DNA of 52,570 bases from the NCBI RefSeq assembly GCF_900114745.1, contig NZ_FOUB01000025.1, forward strand, positions 1 through 52,570, given 5' to 3'. The notes beneath the pieces are model-generated. The model was not told where the DNA came from. It searched no databases and saw nothing but the letters and a program-made list of their open reading frames with translations. Numbering within the stretch: position 1 is the stretch's first letter; each line of letters opens with the position of its first letter. Positions 17,749 through 26,815 of the stretch are shown here, one piece after another. The position numbers were made by a program, and so were the translations under genes. The DNA comes from Nitrosomonas communis (GTDB lineage Bacteria; Pseudomonadota; Gammaproteobacteria; Burkholderiales; Nitrosomonadaceae).

Positions 17749-18031
17749 ATTTGTTGATTCAAAATTGCTGAAGAGCTTCAAAACTCTTCTTTCAAGGACC
17801 GAAAACTCAATATTCTAAATAGAAGTGTGTGCAATTGAGTTCTTGACATTTTTAAATAATCCACACTATTTGCTAAGAAGCAATTTATATCAACCAAAAT
17901 AGCTTGAATAGTCAATATATAAATATACAGACATAACACTTTGATTTTAAATAGGAATTTTACATGCACAAATTTTAATCAATCTAAAAAAGACTATTAC
18001 AAATAACCATCTTAGCAATAGTATTTACAAC

Positions 18032-18066
18032 TTACCCACATAGTTATCCACAAAAATTGTGGACAA
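18032..18066. promoter_or_regulatory. DnaA-box cluster in AT-rich DNA
   Basis: Three 9-mers lie within 35 bp: TTACCCACA (18032-18040, one mismatch), TTATCCACA (18044-18052, perfect consensus) and TGTGGACAA (18058-18066, reverse orientation, one mismatch). The surrounding 300 bp is very AT-rich. DnaA-box clusters mark replication origins or DnaA-titration or regulated sites. Here it sits in the middle of the integrated island, so it could be an origin for the excised circle or a DnaA-controlled promoter of the His-rich gene. Confidence 0.5.
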
Positions 18067-18303
18067 ATAATAATTAGAGAGAAATAAATTTGCAGGAACT
18101 ATATAAATTACACCCACTTCACCAAACAGGAATAAAAAAGCTTATTATTTTAAAAATAGTAACCCTCTCAATCTTTGCCTAACAAGGCGCATGTAATCCC
18201 ACTTTTATTCTTCTTAGATTGTTCAGTTTCTATTTATGTTCTCCAGTATAAAGTTAACACCAACAGAAGAAGTTCTGCTCCACAAAAATCAAGGAGACTT
18301 AAC

Positions 18304-18660
18304 ATGAAAGCAATAACTAAAACGAACACATCAGTAAAATTATTGTCTGGAATGTTGTTGAGTGTTGTTTTAGCTACTCCTATAGTGGCTGAAGCTGGAA
18401 GAGGCCATTCCCATCATCATGGGCATCACCATAAGCATAAGCATAAGCATAAGCATAAGCATAAGCATCATTACCATGGGCATAATCATTACCATCAGCG
18501 GAATATTTATTACAGTCAACCTTACTATCCACCCGTTCCACCAGCAAATGTTTATTACAACCGACCATACTATCCACCTGCACCTGCATATGGCGTATCA
18601 CCGGGTCATTTATTCATGGGTATTAACACGGGGAATGTCGGTGTTATGTTGGGCTTTTAG
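18304..18660 (+). CDS. His-rich exported protein
   Basis: Start at ATG 18304, after AAGGAGACTT. A signal peptide (MKAITKTNTSVKLLSGMLLSVVLATPIVAEA) leads into a metal-binding-type stretch of His, Gly and Lys (GHSHHHGHHHKHKHKHKHKH and on), then Tyr/Pro-rich sequence (YYSQPYYPPVPPANVYYNRPYYPP) and a Gly-rich end. The 118-residue protein is probably periplasmic or surface-exposed and may bind Ni, Cu, Zn or Co. The HK part is encoded by six exact CATAAG hexamers (18430-18465), which could expand or contract in frame. Confidence 0.65.
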   Translation: MKAITKTNTSVKLLSGMLLSVVLATPIVAEAGRGHSHHHGHHHKHKHKHKHKHKHHYHGHNHYHQRNIYYSQPYYPPVPPANVYYNRPYYPPAPAYGVSPGHLFMGINTGNVGVMLGF

Positions 18661-18717
18661 GCCTCGTAGAAGTGAATCTTGCAACTATTGACAAGTAGGA
18701 GGAGACAAAAGAAGGTC

Positions 18718-19068
18718 ATGAAAATCTCCGCTGGACTCATTCTTTGTGCATTAACAAGTCTTTCATTTGCAGATCCACCTTATTTGATTGACCGGGAAAC
18801 TGGCAAATATTTGGGTGATTTGAGCACCGAGAGATACGATCCAAATTCAACGTCTAACCCTTATGGTCGTCCGGTTACTCCTTACTCGCCAGATTCAATC
18901 AATAATCCGTATGGAGGGTATGGCAATCAATATCCTAATGACTTATACAATAACCCTTATGCAACTGATCCGCCGAGAATAATGCATGATAAAAGTCGAG
19001 GCGTTGATAGAAGAGATGTTTATGACTACTGCTTACCAGGATATAAAATAATTTTAAAATGCTATTAA
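18718..19068 (+). CDS. Exported protein with NPYG-type repeats
   Basis: I start at ATG 18718 for the signal peptide MKISAGLILCALTSLSFA; the 116-residue product has mature motifs YLIDRETGKYLGDLS and short repeats around NPYG (TSNPYGRP, INNPYGGYGNQ, YNNPYATD), a composition seen in small cell-envelope proteins. It follows the His-rich gene by 57 bp, with a purine-rich GGAGGAGAC region in between, so the two are likely cotranscribed. Its C-terminal coding sequence is duplicated just downstream. Confidence 0.6.
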   Translation: MKISAGLILCALTSLSFADPPYLIDRETGKYLGDLSTERYDPNSTSNPYGRPVTPYSPDSINNPYGGYGNQYPNDLYNNPYATDPPRIMHDKSRGVDRRDVYDYCLPGYKIILKCY

Positions 19069-19170
19069 TCCAGCAAAAATAATGCATGATAAAAGTCGAA
19101 GCGGTGGTAGAAGAGATATTTATGACTACTACTCACCAGGATATAAAATACTTCTAAAATGTGAGTGTTC
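18971..19170 (+). repeat. 100-bp imperfect tandem duplication
   Basis: Sequence from about 18971 to 19070 is repeated at 19071 to 19170 with an exact 100-bp offset and scattered substitutions; both contain AATGCATGATAAAAGTCGA and TATGACTACT, then CCAGGATATAAAATA. The first copy encodes the end of the NPYG protein. The stop at 19066-19068 leaves the second copy untranslated in that frame. The number of differences indicates an old duplication. Confidence 0.8.
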
Positions 19171-19375
19171 CCCAGCAATTACGGTGTAACTAAGTTTCCA
19201 GGTTGGTTACTGCTTTAGAATTTGATAACTATAGAAGTCTCCAAAAAATCGAGGTTTTTTACCAGCAATATGATGCAATAAAAAGCTGTATTCTGCTGTT
19301 TGGCTATATTAAAAAAATTTAAGCCTGCTTATACCAATCAGGTATAACCCATAAAGTTAAAGGAGATAAAAATAA

Positions 19376-19405
19376 AGCCGCGTATCTGTAATCGATACCG
19401 CGGCT
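19376..19405 (-). terminator. Rho-independent terminator of the lipoprotein gene
   Basis: On the minus strand AGCCGCGGTAT and ATACGCGGCT pair (one bulge), followed by TTATTTTTAT. It lies about 75 bp past the stop of the minus-strand lipoprotein gene (19482) and therefore fits as its terminator. Confidence 0.65.
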
Positions 19406-19481
19406 ATTGCAGGATTCCTTGCTTCTGGAATTTAGATGTTTTTCTTCTAAATACTTACTAGTTCAATTGAGAGCTTGCGGT

Positions 19482-19880
19482 CTATCGAGTTTTTAAACTA
19501 CTAAACTCCCGTTTTTGTTGATCCTGAGCCATTTTGTGATGAATAGCAGCTTCTCTCAAATTCTCTTTAATAGAATCTTCTAAATGCCTCATATTAGCCC
19601 AAATATGCGATCGATAGTTCTGCCCTCTTCTTCCATAGTAGTAGTTGTGCCTTTCATATTCCTCAAGCTGTTCTTTCTTCGCCTGTAGTTTTGCTTTCAT
19701 CTCTTTGGCTACATCTTCATAATGTTTAGCCACGGCAATATGATTGTTAGGATCTATGAAGTGTTGATTCGCGCCAACCTTTTCATTATTCAGAGTGCTT
19801 GCTATTGGACTCATTTGAGCGCAGCCGGTTAAAAAACCAAGTACCCACACAATTATCAAAAAAGTCAACTTCTTCATCAT
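19482..19880 (-). CDS. Small lipoprotein
   Basis: A 132-residue protein with a lipoprotein signal peptide: MMKKLTFLIIVWVLGFLTGC, lipobox LTGC with Cys20 the lipidated residue. The mature part is helical and charged (KHYEDVAKEMKAKLQAKKEQ), with a Tyr/Arg patch (YYYGRRGQNYRSH), suggesting a coiled-coil envelope protein. AspSer-type sorting cannot be excluded (residues after Cys are A-Q). Function unknown. It is followed by its own terminator and faces the three-gene ATPase operon across 0.8 kb. Confidence 0.65.
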   Translation of the reverse strand: MMKKLTFLIIVWVLGFLTGCAQMSPIASTLNNEKVGANQHFIDPNNHIAVAKHYEDVAKEMKAKLQAKKEQLEEYERHNYYYGRRGQNYRSHIWANMRHLEDSIKENLREAAIHHKMAQDQQKREFSSLKTR

Positions 19881-20701
19881 AAAATCTCCATCAGCTTACT
19901 TTAATTTAACCCCCACTTCTCTATTTAAAGTTCCTATTGAAAATAATGCGTTGCTAATCTATTAAGAACAACCATATTAAGAATACGTTCTTTACAGGAA
20001 ACAAGGATATGATCAACTTGGTTCTCCAACATAAAGCTTCACTTAATATTTCACGACGATTAATCTTAATATTAGTCATAATAATATTATGGTTTTTAAT
20101 ACATTAACCCTATTCGTCTTATTATTATTAATTTCTTATCATGCATAATATATGGATAGATAGAAAAAGATAAGCACCTATAAATGAAATAAATCGTTTC
20201 TTATATAGATACAATATAAATTGATTTATGCTTATTCTATAAGCATTGTTATATGAATGGCTGAATTAAGTAGATGGCGTGGAAGAATGCTTCTATTTCG
20301 ATAGATTTATAGATTTACAGCTTCAACTGCTCACAGCGCTGCACATCTTGTTTAAGTGCAAGAGCTAAAGTAAAAGGTGATTGGGATGCAATCCGCATAC
20401 AATACAATAAGCCAACAATGGATTTCAGAAAGTTTACTGGTAGAATTTCTGCAGTAATATTTCCGAATTCATTTATAGCTATCAAATAAAATATATTAAA
20501 TATAAACAGTTATTAGAACTTGATTGCTTTGATGCGGTTTGACCATTCCAATTAATAAACAAGCATGCAATAATCAATTGTCATTAGATTGAAATTTATG
20601 GCTTAGCAGGAATTGGATAATCAATATACTCACAATCAGCTACAGAAAAGGTACGCTTTAATAACCGATTCACTTTTCTTTTTTAATGCAAGAGAAAGCA
20701 A
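19881..20701. other. Long AT-rich intergenic region
   Basis: This 821-bp stretch lies between the lipoprotein gene (minus) and the ATPase-nuclease operon (plus). It must carry both promoters, but I cannot place them with confidence. No gene over 60 codons is convincing. A 27-codon minus-strand frame near 20320-20400 (MRIASQSPFTLALALKQDVQ) looks protein-like and could be a remnant. Confidence 0.4.
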
Positions 20702-21931
20702 GTGTTAGAAAGCAACACTAATATCGGGCAGACTGAACCACAAAGTTCTTTACAATCCCATCTCGATATTCATTCGCATTGGCGCTACCAAGGTATTCCG
20801 ACGTTAACTGTCCTAAGCGGTTCCTTCAAGGATACCCAAGAACTATGGTGTCAATGGATACAAGGTAAGGGCAGAGATACTGTAATTTGGTCTCCAAGTA
20901 TGCGTCAAACGCTTTTTGTCAGTTGGCTAGAAAAGTTATTTGCCAATCCCAAACTGCACCATCAGCTATTATCTTATCTAGCAACAACCAGTGAGTGTCC
21001 AATAGAACAAATCCATTTTAGATTGGTGAATAAATCGAGTTATGAATTAAAAATATTTCAGCAGCAGTTATCCATAAAAATTTCCACCCAGGGTTCATTA
21101 CTTCTAAGTTGGTTTTTGAAGCAAATTTCTATATCCAGAAAATTAACGCCTAGTCTAGTTTCAGATTTGGCGTTGATTATGGGACTAGAAGATGATCAAA
21201 ATTTGGCGCAAGGGATCAAGACTTTTGCAGAATTATTACCTGCAGACGTTTTACCTGGCTTGTTATTAGAAATTACTCATGATGAATTATTACTGCCACC
21301 TTTAATTCAAACATTAGTACAAATTGCAGAATCCTTACCTAGCATCCCGATCGCGCTATCAATTAAGCCTACAAACTTTGAGTATTATTGTAAAAAAGCT
21401 CCTGAATCAAGAATAAAAGCAATGTTACTTCATGGAATGATCGAAGTGCATCCATATAAAAATTCGCACTTCGCCTTGCCTGATGAAGCAGATCGTGTTC
21501 TTCGTCAATATAATGCATCAACAAAATTAATTGATGAGGCGAAATCATTGTTTTATTCCATTACTGAAAAAGGTAATGATTTTTCCATTGCTCGTAGTCA
21601 AGCTGAGCTGTTTTTATTCCACGTGTTGGAGCTGGTGCCTGAAATACGTGGCGTTTTTCAGTTAAATGTCAGAATGCCATTTCTATTTGGTAATCAACCA
21701 ATGGAAATCGATCTATTTGCTGTTTCTGATCAAATAGCTCTAGAAATAGATGGCTATTATCACTTTCAGGATTCAGAATCATGGCGCCGAGATCGACGAA
21801 AGGATGTTTTATTACAAATGAATGGCATTCTTGTTTTACGCTTTTTAGCGAAAGACGTTGTTTCTAGACTTGAAGAAATTCTTAATACAGTCCGTCAAGC
21901 TTTACATCATCGCCGTCGGAAACCCAACTAG
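20702..21931 (+). CDS. DUF559/Vsr-like nuclease with large N-terminal region
   Basis: A 409-residue protein, start GTG 20702 after a weak AGAGAAAG. Residues 298-402 form a very-short-patch-repair-like endonuclease fold of the DUF559 type: Glu302 in SQAELFL, Glu335-Ile-Asp337 in QPMEIDLF, Glu348-Ile-Asp350-Gly in ALEIDGYYHF, then WRRDRRKDVLLQMNGILVLRF. These acidic and basic positions are the expected metal-dependent nuclease site. Residues 30-240 have a beta-strand start (TLTVLSGSF) and a hydrophobic strand ending in Glu (VLPGLLLEITHDE) like a degenerate P-loop NTPase, but no intact Walker A. It is the first gene of a three-gene operon, and its stop touches the next ATG. The likely role is the effector that cuts DNA. 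Confidence 0.75.
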   Translation: MLESNTNIGQTEPQSSLQSHLDIHSHWRYQGIPTLTVLSGSFKDTQELWCQWIQGKGRDTVIWSPSMRQTLFVSWLEKLFANPKLHHQLLSYLATTSECPIEQIHFRLVNKSSYELKIFQQQLSIKISTQGSLLLSWFLKQISISRKLTPSLVSDLALIMGLEDDQNLAQGIKTFAELLPADVLPGLLLEITHDELLLPPLIQTLVQIAESLPSIPIALSIKPTNFEYYCKKAPESRIKAMLLHGMIEVHPYKNSHFALPDEADRVLRQYNASTKLIDEAKSLFYSITEKGNDFSIARSQAELFLFHVLELVPEIRGVFQLNVRMPFLFGNQPMEIDLFAVSDQIALEIDGYYHFQDSESWRRDRRKDVLLQMNGILVLRFLAKDVVSRLEEILNTVRQALHHRRRKPN

Positions 21932-23020
21932 ATGCTCATAATGAATAATATAAAAAATCTAACTTTTCAGGATCTCCTTTTGATCCGACTACTAGTTTCA
22001 CCTTCTGATGGTTTAATAATTAGCGAACTAAAAAAATCCTTAGAACATTTTTTCTTTAATCCGCCTTCTAGAGATGAGTGGTTACATGAATTACAACAAT
22101 TAACTGAACATGGTGTATTACAAAAATTTGGCAAATCTCGCTTTCAAACTACAACCAAAGGAAAAAAACTCGCACTTCAGAAATTAGGCTTAGATTCTCT
22201 ACCTTCCACAATGCGCTGGCCGACATTGAAAAATTGCTATCTAATTGCCTCACTATTGGGATTGCCTGCGCCTACTAATGAGTACGATCGGCGATGCATT
22301 ACAAGTGCTGATGGTCTTCGGGCAAGTATATTGATCAATTGTTTCCGATTATCTACAGCTGCTTATTCTTCTCTGACCCAAGCCCGAGATAGCTTACTTT
22401 GGCAACAATTGGCAGATACAACAGCGACAGCAAATCTACAGAAAAAACTAGTTGCATCAAAAACAATACAATCTAAGCCTTTTGCACTAGGTGCAATTAT
22501 TACTTTGTTTCTGAACAATTTGTTAGATACTGAACGTGAATTATCTTGGGAAGCAGCTCTGAAACAGCTTGTTGCAAAATTAGTGGGTGCACGGCGTATC
22601 AACCCAGAAGAACTACGTTTAGCCATTCTTAGAGCAGCAACGGAAAAACCAGTACCTTTTAAACAACAAGCTACACCAGAACTACTGGTGCCTACGCCAT
22701 CTCCCATTTTCTCAGACGAATCATTAGATTTAAAAAATTTTGCTGACCATGTGTTGAAAGTCGCTAATCGATGCCCTTCTGGCAGAGTTGGAGATAACAA
22801 GATATTTATCTCTCATGTCTGGCGGCTAATGAAACATGATGATAAGCAATTTGGGTTAGATTTAAATGACTTTAAATACTATCTCACCATAGCCAATAAT
22901 CAAGGATTGATCTCACTAAGCCGAGCAGACCTTGCCTATGCTATGGATAAAGATGCCGTTTCAGCATCAGAAACACCTTATCTAAATTCAATTTTCCATT
23001 TCATAAATTTGGAGCATTAA
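21932..23020 (+). CDS. Winged-helix adaptor-like protein of the ATPase operon
   Basis: A 362-residue protein whose ATG (21932, or 21941) immediately follows the nuclease stop. Residues 8-75 look like a winged helix (FQDLLLIRLLVSPSDGLIISELKKSLE..., then LTEHGVLQKFGKSRFQTTTKGKKLAL). The C-terminal 90 residues have a second wHTH-like arrangement (GDNKIFISHVWRLM, FKYYLTIANNQGLISLSRADLAYAM, ending YLNSIFHFINLEH). The central part is helical and unrecognised. Tight coupling on both sides (no gap, then one base) says the three proteins are made together. A DNA-binding or bridging role between nuclease and ATPase is inference. Confidence 0.65.
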   Translation: MLIMNNIKNLTFQDLLLIRLLVSPSDGLIISELKKSLEHFFFNPPSRDEWLHELQQLTEHGVLQKFGKSRFQTTTKGKKLALQKLGLDSLPSTMRWPTLKNCYLIASLLGLPAPTNEYDRRCITSADGLRASILINCFRLSTAAYSSLTQARDSLLWQQLADTTATANLQKKLVASKTIQSKPFALGAIITLFLNNLLDTERELSWEAALKQLVAKLVGARRINPEELRLAILRAATEKPVPFKQQATPELLVPTPSPIFSDESLDLKNFADHVLKVANRCPSGRVGDNKIFISHVWRLMKHDDKQFGLDLNDFKYYLTIANNQGLISLSRADLAYAMDKDAVSASETPYLNSIFHFINLEH

Positions 23021-23021
23021 A

Positions 23022-26000
23022 ATGGATGAAGCTGAACAAGATAAATACTTAAAGTTATTTTGCTCCCGTTTAAAGGAAGAGATTTTTCATCCTATCACTC
23101 ATCACAATCAGATTTGGAAATCAGACCCTTACGATATAGAAAATATTCATCAGGAAAGTCGAGATTGCTTTGAGCGGTTGTTAAATCGCATAAATATTCC
23201 TGAAAAATTAGACTCTGGTCGAATCATGTTGTTACTTGGAGATTCTGGGGCTGGTAAAACACATCTCATGCGTGCATTCCGCAACTATACACATGAAAAA
23301 GCATTGGGTTATTTTGCCTATATGCAGATGACTTCATCCGTATCAAATTATGCTAGTTATGCGCTTCGTAATGCTATAGATTCTTTTGATAAGCCCTATT
23401 CTGAATCTAGTAGAAATATGACAGGGTTAATGCACTTATCTAATGCACTAATCGAAAGAGAAAATATTGTTTCACTAAGTGACATTGGCAAGTTACGGAA
23501 TGATGAATTGGATCAAAATGAGTTGAATGATTTGGTTAATAAAATTGCTGATGACATTTTGAATAAAGAAAGAGAAAGATTTCATAAGGTAGATCTTGAT
23601 CTAATTCGTGCTCTACTCTATTTGCAGAATGATGAGCCTGCTACTCATGCAAGGGTTCTGAAATACCTTCGTTGTGAAAGTATGTCGGAATATGATTGCA
23701 AAATCTTAGGTAATATTACACCACGTATTCAGGAAGATGATCCAGACCGTTTATTGCAGGCACTGGCGCATTTAATGATGGCTATCAATTCTGGTACGTT
23801 TATCATCTGCCTCGATCAGCTAGAAGATATACATCCTGCAGATGAAGCTGAAATAAAATTTAGACGTGCAATGGAAAAGATGACCAAATTGGCTGAAATA
23901 CCGAATGTAATTGTTGTAATTGCTTGCTTACAAGATATATATGAATTACTTAAAGGTCATTTACCTCACTCGCAACTTGATCGGATTGAACACGATCCTG
24001 ATACGATATTTCTAAGATCAGCACGCAATGAAGCAGAAATACGAAAACTGATCAGTGTACGTTTAGATGATCTTTATGATAGCAATCAAATTGATTCCAA
24101 TGCTGAGGAGTCTATCTACCCTTTTCAGCAAGAGACCCCAACTTTACTGGCAGGAATGAGCACACGGCAAATTCTCGAATGGTGTCGTCAGCAACGTGAG
24201 CATGCCATTCAAACTGGCAAACTCCCACTATTGCCTGCGAATGATTCACGAGATCATCCACACTTGCCAACTGAATTACCATCACTACCATCTAATTTAA
24301 AGTTAAGTCAATTATGGAATGATTATTTCAATGGCCCACATCTGGTACCTAATACTGAAAACGAAAAGTTGCAATTACTTAAATGCGCTATTAAACATTG
24401 TGGTGAAGAATTAAATAAGACATATAAATTTCACTTCTCTGAGCGAGATAGTTTTTTGGATATCGATATTCAGAATGCCACAGGAAATATTAAGCAGCAT
24501 TTGACATTAGGCTTATGTGAAAAACCACCACAAGGTGGAGCGCTAACAAGGCAGATTGATCATTTACAAGGGATAGCTGTTAACCGCACAGCAATTGCAA
24601 TTCGTTCTGTTAAATTCCCCGATACTCCTAAGGCAAAAATTGCCCAACGACTAGGTCAATTTGTAGCGAAAGGTGGTAAAAAAGTAATGATATCTGATTC
24701 CGATTGGCGCAGGATGGTAGCGATGGAATCCTTTCGCAGCCAATATAAACAAAAACCTGAATTTATGGAATGGTTAAATAATGAACGTCCATTACTCAGC
24801 CTACCTTCAGTTCAGCAAATTCTAGAGCTTGAATATATTACTACTATTAGCAAACCAGAAATTGAAAATCGATCAGGAGAAAGGATAAACGAACAAGCTA
24901 AGCCTTTAACTCCCGAGAATCAACACGAATCGTCTTCAAGTACCTCACGGTTAAAAATAGGCATGCTTCAGGGTTACCAACCGTGTCCTTTTAACATTGA
25001 AATTTCACAGTTCGTGCGTCATGCTGCTTTTCTTGGTAGCTCAGGAAGTGGAAAAACGACTTTGGCTTTGAATATCATTGAGCAATTGTTATTACAAAGT
25101 ATTCCAGCAATTTTACTTGACCGGAAAGGCGACCTATGTAGTTATGCGAAAGAGGAAGCGTGGCGCAGTCCGATATCAGATCCGACACGTGCGGCAATAC
25201 GTGAAAGCTTATACGACAAAATTGAAGTCATAGTTTATACACCTGGAGCAATTAAAGGACAAGGCCGCCCGTTGAATATCCCTATCGCACCCAAAGGATT
25301 GGGGTTTTTAACATCAGGAGAACGTGAGCAACTATCCAATCAGACTGCCTTTTCGCTAGGAAGAATGTTGGGTTATAAGGTATCTAATCAAGATAACAAA
25401 TCACGAATTGTTATCTTGGGGCAGGCGATTTCAATTCTCAGTGAATTGAGCCCAGATCAAGCTTTAACTATTAATCAACTCATAGATTTTATCGATAGCG
25501 AAGATTCGCGATTACTCAATGCAATCGGGAAACTCGAGCCTAAATTATTTAAACGGCTAGTGCAGGATTTACAGACATTAGCGCTGGGACAAGGTAATCT
25601 GTTTGCTCAAACAGGAGAATTATTGAGTACAGAAAGTTTATTTGGCCACTCATCTGATAATAGAATGAAAACGAATAAAACTCGCTTGAGTATCATCAAT
25701 ACCACTAATTTAGGCAATAATGATAATGTGTTATTTTGGGTATCACAATTATTGCTGGATATGGGGCGTTTTGCTTCAAAATCCCCGAGTGATAAATTGC
25801 AGGGTGTCATGTTGCTTGACGAAGCTGATCTTTATTTACCTGCTCAATCTAAACCAGTTACAAAAGAGCCATTGGAAAGTTTACTCAAACGTGCTCGCTC
25901 AGCAGGTATTGGTTTGATGCTTGCGACGCAGAGCCCGGGTGATCTGGATTATAAGTCCCGTGATCAGATTTCCTCATGGTTTATTGGTTGTGTTAAAGAA

Positions 26001-26246
26001 AAAACAGCACTCGATAAATTGCGCCCAATGTTAAGTGAGGCGAAAACAGATGTCACCAATAAACTGGCCATCCAGTCAACAGGAGAATTTTATGCTATTC
26101 ATAATAGAGAAGTGAAAAGTATTAAAGCAGATCCTTCTCTTGTGCAGGCAAGTCAAGTATCAGCAGAAGAAATCCTGAGGCTAGCGAGTAAAGAAAGAGT
26201 GAATCCAATTTCAGCATTTTTTCAAAATCTCTTTCTAAGCTCTTGA
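23022..26246 (+). CDS. Dual-ATPase protein: AAA/STAND plus HerA/FtsK-like
   Basis: A 1074-residue protein beginning one base after the previous stop. ATPase 1: Walker A GDSGAGKT at residues 73-80, Walker B FIICLDQLEDI around 260-270, then HSQLDRIEHDPDTIFLR and TRQILEWCRQQ, an AAA/ORC or STAND-like layout. Residues about 440-610 (LTLGLCEKPPQGGALTRQID, VAKGGKKVMISDSDWRRMVA) look like an alpha/beta module, possibly restriction-nuclease-like without visible catalysis. ATPase 2: Walker A GSSGSGKT at 672-679, LLDRKGDLCSY, Walker B VMLLDEADLYLP at 929-940, then LLKRARSAGIGLMLATQSPGDLD, the HerA/FtsK pattern. Such ATPases pump or track DNA as hexamers. Two different motors in one chain beside a nuclease suggests DNA sensing and processing, probably anti-phage. 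Confidence 0.8.
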   Translation: MDEAEQDKYLKLFCSRLKEEIFHPITHHNQIWKSDPYDIENIHQESRDCFERLLNRINIPEKLDSGRIMLLLGDSGAGKTHLMRAFRNYTHEKALGYFAYMQMTSSVSNYASYALRNAIDSFDKPYSESSRNMTGLMHLSNALIERENIVSLSDIGKLRNDELDQNELNDLVNKIADDILNKERERFHKVDLDLIRALLYLQNDEPATHARVLKYLRCESMSEYDCKILGNITPRIQEDDPDRLLQALAHLMMAINSGTFIICLDQLEDIHPADEAEIKFRRAMEKMTKLAEIPNVIVVIACLQDIYELLKGHLPHSQLDRIEHDPDTIFLRSARNEAEIRKLISVRLDDLYDSNQIDSNAEESIYPFQQETPTLLAGMSTRQILEWCRQQREHAIQTGKLPLLPANDSRDHPHLPTELPSLPSNLKLSQLWNDYFNGPHLVPNTENEKLQLLKCAIKHCGEELNKTYKFHFSERDSFLDIDIQNATGNIKQHLTLGLCEKPPQGGALTRQIDHLQGIAVNRTAIAIRSVKFPDTPKAKIAQRLGQFVAKGGKKVMISDSDWRRMVAMESFRSQYKQKPEFMEWLNNERPLLSLPSVQQILELEYITTISKPEIENRSGERINEQAKPLTPENQHESSSSTSRLKIGMLQGYQPCPFNIEISQFVRHAAFLGSSGSGKTTLALNIIEQLLLQSIPAILLDRKGDLCSYAKEEAWRSPISDPTRAAIRESLYDKIEVIVYTPGAIKGQGRPLNIPIAPKGLGFLTSGEREQLSNQTAFSLGRMLGYKVSNQDNKSRIVILGQAISILSELSPDQALTINQLIDFIDSEDSRLLNAIGKLEPKLFKRLVQDLQTLALGQGNLFAQTGELLSTESLFGHSSDNRMKTNKTRLSIINTTNLGNNDNVLFWVSQLLLDMGRFASKSPSDKLQGVMLLDEADLYLPAQSKPVTKEPLESLLKRARSAGIGLMLATQSPGDLDYKSRDQISSWFIGCVKEKTALDKLRPMLSEAKTDVTNKLAIQSTGEFYAIHNREVKSIKADPSLVQASQVSAEEILRLASKERVNPISAFFQNLFLSS

Positions 26247-26527
26247 TTCGTAGAATTAAGCGATATACATATAACACCTTCATTTTAATAAGCTTAAATT
26301 TAATGAGGTATCGCAGGTAAGCATTCAAGCTAAACAGCTAAATGATAAATAAACATTGAGAACGGGAACATATACAGTAGCTCAATAGATTTATCATGTA
26401 TTTGCAACGTCGCATTGCTTTTACGGCGAAGGTTGTGTATTAGGTTCTATCTCACCTGAATGTGAATGCGCGATGTGCTTGTTTGGGAGTTAGATTACAT
26501 AGAAAATATTAAAATTCTAGACACTAA

Positions 26528-26810
26528 GACACATCCTCTAAAACAAATCAAAAATGTGTCGTGCTAGAGATCCTTACCAATATTGAATCTCGACACTAAG
26601 ACACATTAGACACATTTTTTAATATTTCTGGAAAATAATAAAAATAATCCAACCACAACGGCACACACATTCACGCACATCTTGAGTAGAAAATCATAAA
26701 ATAATGTGTCGAATGTGTCTTTGGCGTATTATATATTAAAAATCATATACATACACCAGACACATTATTTTCTGTAAAGTATTGAATGTGTCTGATGACT
26801 TTCATGTGTC
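26528..26810. repeat. Iteron-like field: nine GACACAT repeats
   Basis: The heptamer GACACAT, or its complement ATGTGTC, occurs nine times exactly in 283 bp, starting at 26528, 26554, 26600, 26609, 26704, 26713, 26759, 26786 and 26804. Two pairs have a 9-bp period. The longer string ACACTAAGACACAT is present twice (ending 26534 and 26606). The DNA between is AT-rich. The field begins 281 bp after the ATPase operon and ends five bases before the stop of the minus-strand primase-helicase gene. In P4-like elements the primase-helicase itself binds short repeats at its origin, so this is a likely cis replication region. Confidence 0.7.
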
Positions 26811-26815
26811 TACTA

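Noticed and set aside
18421..18470. CRISPR-like short repeats
   Set aside because: They are contiguous hexamers with no spacers, coding for His-Lys.
20702..26246. Assignment to BREX or another named defence system
   Set aside because: No methyltransferase, PglZ phosphatase or BrxL-type protease accompanies the genes; similarity to BrxC/PglY-type ATPases is only in general layout.
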